Shown piece by piece: positions 1 through 4,968 of a stretch of DNA of 7,612 nucleotides (position 1 is the stretch's first letter; each line of letters begins with the position of its first letter). The position numbers were made by a program, and so were the translations under genes. The stretch covers positions 1 to 7,612 of the forward strand of contig CABUJV010000055.1 of NCBI GenBank assembly GCA_902492005.1. Direction: 5' to 3'. Under the pieces are notes generated by a model that was given only the letters and a program-made list of their open reading frames with translations, was not told the DNA's origin and ran no database searches. This stretch comes from an uncultured Eubacteriales bacterium. GTDB taxonomy: Bacteria > Bacillota > Clostridia > Oscillospirales > Oscillospiraceae.

Positions 1-586
1 GCAGGTCCTCGGGGCGGAAGTCCGGGCCCAGGTCCCCGGCCATCCAGTGCTTGCGGCACAGGCCGATGTACTGGTCGTTGGCCCCCAGCACCACCTGCTC
101 CCCCTCCCGGAGCACCGTCCCGTTCTCGTCGAAGCGGGCGTTGCAGGTGGCCTTCTTGCCGCACCAGCAGATGGTCTTGACCTCCTCGATGATGTCCGCC
201 ATGGCCAGCAGCTCCTGCGAGCCGGGGAAGAGCTGGCCGGAAAAGTCCGCCCGCAGGCCGTAGCAGATCACCGGCACGTTCCAGTCGTCCACCACGTGGA
301 CCAGATGCTGCACCTCGTCCCGGCTGAGAAACTGCGCCTCGTCCACGATGACGCAGGCATAGGAGCGCACCTGCTCCTCCGGCATGGCCGCCAGCTCGGA
401 AAAATAGATGCACACATGGGACAGTCCCATCCGGGAGGCCACGAACTTGGCCCCGTCCCGCTGATCAATCTCCGGCTTGACCAGCAGGGCCACCTGCCCC
501 CGCTCCTCATAATTATAGCGCACCATCAGGGCGTTGGCCGTCTTGCTGGACCCCATCACGCCATACCGAAAGTATAGTTTTGCCAC
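1..586 (-). CDS. tdk: Thymidine kinase, type II (3' end cut by window edge)
   Basis: Phosphorylates thymidine (and deoxyuridine) to the monophosphate with ATP in the cytoplasmic salvage pathway. The 195 visible codons begin at a GTG with GGGGGA just upstream, giving MAKLYFRYGVMG. The P-loop is residues 9-16 (GVMGSSKT), where the glycine usual before the lysine is serine. VDEAQF (81-86) is the Walker B-like segment; by family comparison Glu83 is the catalytic base. GLRADFSGQLFPGS (110-123) matches the conserved post-DEAQF region. Cys140, Cys142, Cys148, Cys177 and His180 (CRKH) lie where the family binds structural zinc. GANDQYIGLCRKHW (168-181) is the thymidine-binding lasso region. The GTG sits two bases after the mutY stop (TAA-TC-GTG), so it is co-transcribed and probably translationally coupled with mutY. 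Family proteins are about 190-200 residues, so only the extreme C-terminus should be missing. Confidence 0.94.
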   Translation of the reverse strand, partial: MAKLYFRYGVMGSSKTANALMVRYNYEERGQVALLVKPEIDQRDGAKFVASRMGLSHVCIYFSELAAMPEEQVRSYACVIVDEAQFLSRDEVQHLVHVVDDWNVPVICYGLRADFSGQLFPGSQELLAMADIIEEVKTICWCGKKATCNARFDENGTVLREGEQVVLGANDQYIGLCRKHWMAGDLGPDFRPEDL

Positions 587-588
587 GA

Positions 589-1653
589 TTATTCCCCCTG
601 TAATCTCCGCTCCACCGTTTTTGCAAAGCTCTGGAAGGCGCTGGGCACCGCATAGGTGCCATGCAGCCCCGCACGGTCGGCCCACACCCAGCCCTCCGGC
701 AGGGCGGCTTCCTCCGCCTCCACCGCCAGGGCCTCCATATGCCACTCGATGTGGGAAAACACGTGCTTCCCCACCCCCACCGGCTCCACGGACCGGGGGA
801 CAATCCCCCACTCCGCCAACTGTTCCAGCCCGCCGCCGGGCTGATTGGGGTACTCCCACAGCCCCGCCAGCAGACCCCTGTCCGGCCTCCGGCGCAGGGC
901 CGCGGCGTCCCCGTGGAAAATCAGATAGACCGTCCGCCGCTCCGTCCGCCGCGCCTTTTTGGCCGCCTTGACGGGGAGCTGCCCGGTGCGCTCCTCCCGC
1001 CTGGCCCGGCAGAACCCGCCGGCCGGGCATACCTCACACCGGGGCGCTCCGTTGGGCAGGCACACCGTGGCTCCCAGCTCCATCATGGCCTGGTTGAAAT
1101 CCCCCGGATCCTGCCGGGGCATGACGGCCTGGAGGGCCGAGCGCATCCGCTTCTTGGTCTCCGGCCTTGCGATGTCCCCCTCGTCTGCGGTGAGGCGGGA
1201 GACCACCCGCAGCACGTTGCCGTCCACCGCCGGCACCGGCGCCCCGAAGGCGATGGAGGCGATGGCTCCGGCGGTGTACTCCCCCACGCCGGCCAGGGCC
1301 AGCAGGCCCTCGTAGGTGTCCGGAAACCGCCCGCCGCATGCACCCGTAATCTGTTGGGCGGCCTTGCGCAGGTTGCGGGCCCGGGTGTAGTAGCCCAGCC
1401 CCTGCCACAGCTTCATCAGCCGGTCCTCTTCCACCGCCGCCAGGGCCTCCACGGTGGGCAGCGCCGCCATAAAGCGCTGATAATACTCCAGCACCGCCGC
1501 CACCCGGGTCTGCTGGAGCATGATCTCCGACACCCACACCCGATAGGGGTCCCCCAGCGTGCGGCTTCCCGGGGCGGGCCGCCAGGGCAGCGCCCGGGCG
1601 TTATCCCGGTACCACTCCAGCAGCGGAATGGGCAAACGGTCCAGTTCGTTCAA
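589..1653 (-). CDS. mutY: A/G-specific adenine glycosylase MutY
   Basis: Removes adenine mispaired with 8-oxoguanine in base-excision repair. I choose the TTG at 1653 (354 residues); an in-frame ATG at 1680 would add nine residues but lies right after the -10 box. From the TTG, the catalytic Glu is E43 (SEIMLQQTRV), the Tyr-Tyr pair is 88-89 (GLGYYTRA), the helix-hairpin-helix is 120-133 (LAGVGEYTAGAI), and the catalytic Asp is D144 (VDGNVLRV). The numbers of E43, Y88 and D144 equal those I recall for Geobacillus stearothermophilus MutY. The 4Fe-4S ligands are C198, C206, C209 and C215, spaced CX7CX2CX5C, one residue longer than the classical CX6CX2CX5C. The C-terminal NUDIX-like domain (about 240-350) carries GLLAGLWEYPN and the FSH loop (KHVFSHIEW), which reads 8-oxoguanine. 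It is the first gene of the mutY-tdk operon. Length is normal for the family. Confidence 0.96.
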   Translation of the reverse strand: MNELDRLPIPLLEWYRDNARALPWRPAPGSRTLGDPYRVWVSEIMLQQTRVAAVLEYYQRFMAALPTVEALAAVEEDRLMKLWQGLGYYTRARNLRKAAQQITGACGGRFPDTYEGLLALAGVGEYTAGAIASIAFGAPVPAVDGNVLRVVSRLTADEGDIARPETKKRMRSALQAVMPRQDPGDFNQAMMELGATVCLPNGAPRCEVCPAGGFCRARREERTGQLPVKAAKKARRTERRTVYLIFHGDAAALRRRPDRGLLAGLWEYPNQPGGGLEQLAEWGIVPRSVEPVGVGKHVFSHIEWHMEALAVEAEEAALPEGWVWADRAGLHGTYAVPSAFQSFAKTVERRLQGE

Positions 1654-1660
1654 AGCAAAT

Positions 1661-1665
1661 CCTCC
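1661..1665 (-). promoter_or_regulatory. mutY ribosome binding site deciding a TTG start
   Basis: On the minus strand GGAGG is followed by seven bases (ATTTGCT) and then TTG, which is ideal spacing. This site lies inside the reading frame if the ATG at 1680 is used, so it favours the TTG at 1653 as the true start. Confidence 0.8.
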
Positions 1666-1688
1666 ATCCGATCCGTGCATTCCGTGTT

Positions 1689-1717
1689 ATTATAGCGTGG
1701 AACGAAAAAAAATTCAA
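1689..1717 (-). promoter_or_regulatory. Sigma-A type promoter of mutY-tdk
   Basis: On the minus strand the -35 is TTGAAT (1717-1712) and the -10 is a perfect TATAAT (1694-1689), separated by exactly 17 bases. The expected transcription start is near 1681-1682, practically at the upstream ATG (1680). A normal leader then exists only for the TTG start at 1653. Confidence 0.85.
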
Positions 1718-1760
1718 CGCGCGCAATCAAAACCCCCGCTGAAATCATCTAATGGGCGGA

Positions 1761-1768
1761 AAGGAGGG
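1761..1768 (+). promoter_or_regulatory. Ribosome binding site of the small ORF at 1776
   Basis: AAGGAGGG lies seven bases before the ATG at 1776, a near-perfect anti-16S match. It indicates that translation of this locus begins in the 1776 frame and not at the TTG at 1792. Confidence 0.7.
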
Positions 1769-1775
1769 ATGGGGC

Positions 1776-1919
1776 ATGGCCGAGACCGCCTTTGCCGCCC
1801 GGGCGGAGGGGCGGAAGGCCCGCCTCTGCCGCACGGCGCTGCTCTACCTGGGCAGCGAGGCCCGGGCGCAGGCCCGGGCCAGGCGCTCCCGCGCCGTCCG
1901 GCGGTCCCTGGCACGATGA
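1776..1919 (+). CDS. Small Arg/Ala-rich ORF (47 aa), probably the 5' part of a frameshifted gene
   Basis: Unrecognised product starting MAETAFAARAEGRKARL and ending at a TGA at 1917-1919. It has an excellent ribosome binding site at 1761-1768. Of its 47 codons, 44 end in G or C, the signature of real coding sequence here, and two of the three exceptions are its last two codons (GCA, CGA), where the coding frame appears to pass to the frame ending at 2340. It contains 14 arginines, is strongly basic, and shows no signal peptide or membrane segment. Skipping one base near 1906-1911 would join 45 of its residues to the downstream frame, giving a protein of about 187 residues. It may instead be an independent small basic protein, which I consider less likely. 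Confidence 0.45.
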   Translation: MAETAFAARAEGRKARLCRTALLYLGSEARAQARARRSRAVRRSLAR

Positions 1920-2340
1920 CGAGCCCAGACAGCTGGAGAGCTGCTATTTCTCGGACAGCCGGGACCTGACCCTCTGCATCACCGGAGCCAGTTGGCTGGA
2001 CAAAGATAAGACCTCTTTCACCCTGGACCTGCGCACCGGCAAGGCCGGCTGGCTCCCCGAGGGCATGGTCATAGAGAGCGTGGAGCGGAGCGGGGACAAC
2101 GTACACTGGGCCCTTCAACCCGGGGACGGCGTGTCCCTGCACTGGAGCTACTGCGACCCCGAGGGAGGTGAGCACGAGTGGGGCGGCTACTCCATGTCGG
2201 CCACCGGCGGGGACGGCTGGTGCGAGCGCTCCACGGAGTACCGCACTCTGCTGGACTATCCTTGGGATACCGTAACCGTCGTCCTGAGCTCCAACCGCTC
2301 CACGGAATTTGCCCAGCCCATCCAAATTCCCATAAAATAA
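1792..2340 (+). CDS. Hypothetical protein, probable 3' part of a frameshifted gene
   Basis: The open frame runs to TAA at 2338-2340, but its only early start is TTG at 1792, with no ribosome binding site of its own. The first 39 codons (to about 1908) translate to a Gly/Pro/Arg-rich string typical of the wrong frame in GC-rich DNA. From about 1909 it looks like genuine protein: HDDEPRQLESCYFS, then a probably beta-rich stretch of about 140 residues with several Trp and Cys, including ITGASWLDKDKT, GWLPEGMVIESV, LHWSYCDPEGGEHEWGG and DTVTVVLSSN, ending in IQIPIK. No signal peptide or membrane helix is visible. I do not recognise the domain and assign no function. The good upstream half lies in the frame starting at 1776, so the locus is either a pseudogene, a sequencing indel, or, less likely, a recoded gene. 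It is divergent from mutY and ends before a hairpin at 2347. Confidence 0.5.
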   Translation: MPPGRRGGRPASAARRCSTWAARPGRRPGPGAPAPSGGPWHDDEPRQLESCYFSDSRDLTLCITGASWLDKDKTSFTLDLRTGKAGWLPEGMVIESVERSGDNVHWALQPGDGVSLHWSYCDPEGGEHEWGGYSMSATGGDGWCERSTEYRTLLDYPWDTVTVVLSSNRSTEFAQPIQIPIK

Positions 2341-2346
2341 TGCTGA

Positions 2347-2385
2347 AACGGGAGATTTTCCACGTGGAATCTCCCGTTCTTGCTT
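2347..2385 (+). terminator. Hairpin after the hypothetical gene, possible weak terminator
   Basis: A perfect 11-bp stem (2347-2357 with 2368-2378, core ACGGGAGATT/AATCTCCCGT) encloses a 10-base loop that itself contains CCACGTGG. The following bases TCTTGCTTG are only partly T-rich, so termination may be inefficient. It lies seven bases after the stop at 2340 and just before the rpsF promoter, so insulating rpsF is the likely role. Confidence 0.5.
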
Positions 2386-2411
2386 GACAAATCCGAAATT
2401 TCCTATATAAT
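2384..2411 (+). promoter_or_regulatory. Sigma-A promoter of rpsF-ssb-rpsR
   Basis: Consensus -35 TTGACA (2384-2389) and consensus -10 TATAAT (2406-2411) are separated by 16 bases. This is the strongest promoter in the window, as expected for a ribosomal protein operon. Transcription should start near 2418, leaving a leader of roughly 80 bases. Confidence 0.9.
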
Positions 2412-2436
2412 AGTGGAGCTTGTCTGGATATTGACA

Positions 2437-2478
2437 GGCACATCCTTGCCCTCGCCGCAGAGCGAGGGCCATATGTCC
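2437..2478 (+). promoter_or_regulatory. Structured rpsF leader, candidate S6:S18 autoregulatory element
   Basis: A perfect 7-bp stem GCCCTCG/CGAGGGC (2448-2454 with 2463-2469) closes an eight-base loop CCGCAGAG. An outer helix can form between GGcACAT (2437-2443, one bulged C) and ATGTCC (2473-2478), immediately before the rpsF ribosome binding site AAGGAGGTG at 2481-2489. Established knowledge: in many bacteria the S6:S18 complex represses its own operon by binding an rpsF leader structure that presents a CCG trinucleotide. Position, structure and the looped CCG fit this, but I cannot align it to the published consensus here. An alternative pairing of TGGATAT (2425-2431) with 2471-2479 would compete with the outer helix. 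Confidence 0.5.
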
Positions 2479-2496
2479 ATAAGGAGGTGCAAGAAA

Positions 2497-2793
2497 ATGG
2501 CAAAAGTCAACGGAAATTATGAGGTGGTCTACATCCTCGACCCCGCGATGAGCGAGGAGGCCACCGCCGCTCTGGTCGCCAAGTTCAAGACCATGGCTGA
2601 GGCTCACGGCACCGTCAAGGAAGTGGATGAGTGGGGCAAGCGTCGTCTGGCCTATCCCATCAACGACCTGAACGAGGGCTACTACGTGCTCATGAGCTTT
2701 GACTCCGACGCCGCGTTCCCCAACGAGCTGGCCCGCGTGCTGCGGATCACCGACGGTGTGATGCGCTCTCAGGTCGTCTGCCTGGACGAGTAA
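2497..2793 (+). CDS. rpsF: 30S ribosomal protein S6
   Basis: S6 binds the central domain of 16S rRNA as a heterodimer with S18. I start at the ATG (MAKVNGNYEVVYILDP) nine bases after AAGGAGG, giving 98 residues, the usual length. The frame is open further upstream to a TTG at 2380, but that would run through the promoter and leader and is rejected. EVDEWGKRRLAYPINDLNEG (42-61) followed by YYVL is the S6 signature, and GNYEVVYILDP at the N-terminus is the first strand of the ferredoxin-like fold. Compared with E. coli S6 it lacks the acidic tail, as usual in Firmicutes. It is the first gene of rpsF-ssb-rpsR and lies nine bases upstream of ssb. Confidence 0.98.
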   Translation: MAKVNGNYEVVYILDPAMSEEATAALVAKFKTMAEAHGTVKEVDEWGKRRLAYPINDLNEGYYVLMSFDSDAAFPNELARVLRITDGVMRSQVVCLDE

Positions 2794-2802
2794 GGAGGGC
2801 CC

Positions 2803-3276
2803 ATGCTCAACCGCATTATTTTGATGGGCCGCCTCACCCGCGACCCAGAGCTCCGTCACACCCAGACCGGGACCCCCGTGGCCTCCTTCTCTCTGGCTGT
2901 GGATCGGGACTTTAAAGATAAATCCACCGGCGAAAAGGCCACCGATTTCATCGACATCGTGGCCTGGCGCTCCACGGCTGAGTTTGTCTCCCGCTTTTTC
3001 ACCAAGGGCCGGATGGCCGTGGTGGAGGGCCGGCTCCAGCTGCGTGACTGGACCGACCGGGACGGCAACAAACGCCGCAGCGCCGAGGTGGTGGCCGACA
3101 ACGTCTATTTCGGCGATTCCAAACGGGACGCCGAGGGCGGCGGTTACGGCGGCGGCGGTTATTCCGCTCCCGCGCCCGGCAGCGCCCCGGCTGCCCCTCC
3201 CGCCTACTCCGCCCCCATGGGCGGCGGCGACCAGTTCGCCGGGCTGGATGACGACGACGGCGAACTGCCCTTCTGA
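2803..3276 (+). CDS. ssb: Single-stranded DNA-binding protein
   Basis: Coats single-stranded DNA as a tetramer during replication, recombination and repair, and recruits partners through its C-terminal tip. The 157 residues begin MLNRIILMGRLTRDPELR, the start of the OB-fold. The fold runs to about residue 105 and includes ATDFIDIVAWRSTAEFV (47-63) and GRMAVVEGRLQLRDW (69-83). A flexible Gly/Tyr then Pro/Ala-rich linker covers about 110-147, and the acidic tip is DDDDGELPF. The tip differs from the textbook DDDIPF but keeps the terminal Pro-Phe. AAGGAGG overlaps the rpsF stop, eight bases ahead of the ATG. Placement between rpsF and rpsR is the conserved Firmicute order, so this is the main housekeeping SSB and not a plasmid or phage copy. 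Confidence 0.98.
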   Translation: MLNRIILMGRLTRDPELRHTQTGTPVASFSLAVDRDFKDKSTGEKATDFIDIVAWRSTAEFVSRFFTKGRMAVVEGRLQLRDWTDRDGNKRRSAEVVADNVYFGDSKRDAEGGGYGGGGYSAPAPGSAPAAPPAYSAPMGGGDQFAGLDDDDGELPF

Positions 3277-3289
3277 GCATTGATTTCCT

Positions 3290-3326
3290 GAGACCGCAGC
3301 GGCGGGACCGGCCCGCCGGCAGTCTC
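3290..3326 (+). promoter_or_regulatory. Long GC-rich hairpin between ssb and rpsR
   Basis: GAGAC (3290-3294) pairs with GTCTC (3322-3326) and GGCGGG (3301-3306) pairs with CCCGCC (3312-3317), with loop ACCGG. Two further G-C pairs (3296-3297 with 3319-3320) and C3300-G3318 can fill the middle, giving about 14 pairs interrupted by small bulges. No T-tract follows (CCAATAAAAACC), so it is not a standard terminator. It could be an RNA processing or stability element, an attenuator, or a protein-binding site controlling rpsR, whose ribosome binding site lies 20 bases downstream. Confidence 0.55.
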
Positions 3327-3360
3327 CCAATAAAAACCATTTTATAGGGAGGTAAGTACC

Positions 3361-3600
3361 ATGGCTATGGATAGAGAGCGTCCCCGCGGCCGGAAGCGCC
3401 GCAAGGTCTGCAGCTTCTGCGTGGACAAGGTGGAGCACATTGACTATAAGGACGCGGCCAAGCTGCGCCGTTTCCTGTCCGAGCGTTCCAAGATCCTGCC
3501 CCGCCGGACCACCGGCACCTGCGCCATGCATCAGCGCCAGCTGACCAAGGCCATCAAGCAGGCTCGTCAGATCGCCCTGCTGCCCTTCGTCACCGACTGA
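3361..3600 (+). CDS. rpsR: 30S ribosomal protein S18 (zinc-binding form)
   Basis: S18 joins the 30S platform as partner of S6. The 79 residues include the complete S18 signature: IDYKDAAKLRRFLSERSKI (27-45), LPRRTTGTCAMHQRQL (46-61) and AIKQAR...ALLP. Cys17, Cys20, Cys54 and His57 form the C-X2-C ... C-X2-H zinc set, so this is the zinc-containing type and not the cysteine-less zinc-independent paralogue. The basic N-terminus (RPRGRKRRK) is typical. The start is set by AGGGAGGT at 3346-3353, with eight bases to the ATG. It is the last gene of the operon and is followed by a strong terminator. A long GC-rich hairpin precedes it. Confidence 0.98.
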   Translation: MAMDRERPRGRKRRKVCSFCVDKVEHIDYKDAAKLRRFLSERSKILPRRTTGTCAMHQRQLTKAIKQARQIALLPFVTD

Positions 3601-3614
3601 TCGAAGCGCCATCC

Positions 3615-3651
3615 AAAGCGGCGCGTCCCGACTGGGACGCGCCGCTTTTTT
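3615..3651 (+). terminator. Intrinsic terminator of rpsF-ssb-rpsR
   Basis: A perfect 15-bp stem (3615-3629 with 3634-3648) with a GACT loop ends in a run of six T (3646-3651). It begins 14 bases after the rpsR stop. It lies between convergent operons. Read on the minus strand it has only CTTTGGAT after the stem, so it would terminate proA transcripts poorly. Confidence 0.93.
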
Positions 3652-3685
3652 CATTGGCTGCGGAAGCCGCCGGCTTAGCCGGTAG

Positions 3686-4939
3686 TTATGACTCCCGCAC
3701 CTGTCCGGTACCGTAGACGATGTACTTGCTGGAGGTCAGTTCCTCCAGGCCCATGGGGCCCCTGGCGTGCATCTTCTGTGTGGAGATGCCGATCTCGGCC
3801 CCCAGGCCGAATTCGAAGCCGTCGGTGAACCGGGTGGAGGCGTTGACATAGACCGCCGCCGCGTCCACCTGGTCTAAAAACCGCTGGGCCGTGAAATAAT
3901 TATTGGTGACGATGGCCTCTGAGTGGCCGGAGCCGTGGGCGTTGATGAAGTCGATGGCCTCCCCGGCGTCCTCCACCACCTTCACCGCCAGGATGTAGTC
4001 GCCGAACTCGGTGTCCCAGTCCTCCGCGCAGGCGGGCTTGACGCCGTCCCCCAGAATCGCGCAGGTCCTGGGGCAGCCCCGCAGTTCCACATTTTTCCGG
4101 TCCAGCAGGGCCTTGGCCTTGGGCAGGAAGGCCTCCGCCGCCTGCTCGTGGATCAGCAGGCACTCGGCCGCGTTGCATACCGAGGGACGGGAGGTCTTGG
4201 CGTTGTAAATGATCCGGGCCCCCATATCCAGGTCGGCCTCCCTGTCCACATAGACGTGGCACACCCCCACGCCGGTCTCGATGACCGGCACCCTGGCGTT
4301 CTCCACCACCGTCCGGATGAGGCCCGCGCCCCCCCGGGGGATGAGTACGTCCAGATAGCCGGTCAGCCCCATGAGCTCATGGGCGCTGGCGCGGCTGGTG
4401 TCCTCCACCAGAGCCACGCAGTCCCGGGGCAGGCCCGCCGCCTCCAGGGCGTCCCGCATGACCGCCACAAAGGCCTTGTTGGAGCGGAAGGCCTCCTTGC
4501 CGCCCCGGAGGATGACCGCGTTGCCCGACTTGAGGCAGAGGGCGGCGGCGTCCACGGTGACGTTGGGCCGGGCCTCGTAGATGATGCCGATGACGCCCAG
4601 GGGCACCCGGCGCCTGCCGATGACCAGGCCGTTGGGCCGTTTCTCCATCCGGGTAACGCAGCCGATGGGATCGGGCAGCGCTGCCACCTGCCGCACCCCC
4701 TCCACAATACCGTCGATGCGCTGGGGGCTGAGGGCCAGCCGGTCCAGCAGCGACGCCTTCATGCCGTTCTCCCGGGCGGCGGCCAGGTCCTTCTCGTTCT
4801 CGGCCAGGATGGCGCTCTCCCGTTCTTTCAGCGCTTGGGCAATGGCTTCCAGCGCCCGGTTCTTTTGGTCGGTGCCCGCCACGGCCAGCACCCGCTCGGC
4901 GTGCCGGGCCGCCAGGCCCTGGGTCTCCAGAATGGTCAT
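3686..4939 (-). CDS. proA: Glutamate-5-semialdehyde dehydrogenase (gamma-glutamyl phosphate reductase)
   Basis: Reduces gamma-glutamyl phosphate to glutamate 5-semialdehyde with NADPH, the second step of proline synthesis. The 417 residues match the usual family length. GRRRVPLGVIGIIYEARPNVTVD (108-130) and LRGGKEAFRSNKA (144-156) are conserved in the aldehyde dehydrogenase-like fold. The catalytic cysteine is C255 in SRPSVCNAAECLL. EFGLGAEIGISTQKMHARGP (376-395) and the following MGLEELTS complete the C-terminal signature. AAGGAGG lies eight bases upstream of the ATG. It is 29 bases downstream of proB in the same direction, the standard proBA operon. No insertion or lesion is visible. Confidence 0.98.
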   Translation of the reverse strand: MTILETQGLAARHAERVLAVAGTDQKNRALEAIAQALKERESAILAENEKDLAAARENGMKASLLDRLALSPQRIDGIVEGVRQVAALPDPIGCVTRMEKRPNGLVIGRRRVPLGVIGIIYEARPNVTVDAAALCLKSGNAVILRGGKEAFRSNKAFVAVMRDALEAAGLPRDCVALVEDTSRASAHELMGLTGYLDVLIPRGGAGLIRTVVENARVPVIETGVGVCHVYVDREADLDMGARIIYNAKTSRPSVCNAAECLLIHEQAAEAFLPKAKALLDRKNVELRGCPRTCAILGDGVKPACAEDWDTEFGDYILAVKVVEDAGEAIDFINAHGSGHSEAIVTNNYFTAQRFLDQVDAAAVYVNASTRFTDGFEFGLGAEIGISTQKMHARGPMGLEELTSSKYIVYGTGQVRES

Positions 4940-4968
4940 GGATGTTCCCTCCTTTTTTCCGCTCTGCG

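Noticed and set aside
47..1695. Long plus-strand frames opposite tdk and mutY
   Set aside because: Both genes on the minus strand carry complete family motifs. The plus-strand translations are rich in His, Pro and Gly with no recognisable domain, so they are mirror frames.
1911..1922. A prfB-like programmed +1 frameshift site (CGA TGA C) joining the two halves of the hypothetical gene
   Set aside because: The UGA-C context resembles the release factor 2 site, but the P-site codon is not the slippery CUU and no strong Shine-Dalgarno-like element lies a few bases upstream. A plain indel is simpler.
2431..2459. A second TTGACA box in the rpsF leader at 2431-2436
   Set aside because: No -10 resemblance occurs at 16-18 bases spacing (GCCGCA region), and the stretch is better explained as part of the structured leader.
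1714..3654. A 646-codon open frame on the minus strand opposite the hypothetical gene, rpsF, ssb and rpsR
   Set aside because: It is fully antisense to three certain genes and runs through the rpsF promoter and the rpsR terminator. Its translation is Gly/Ala/Pro-rich, as expected for the reverse of GC-rich codons.
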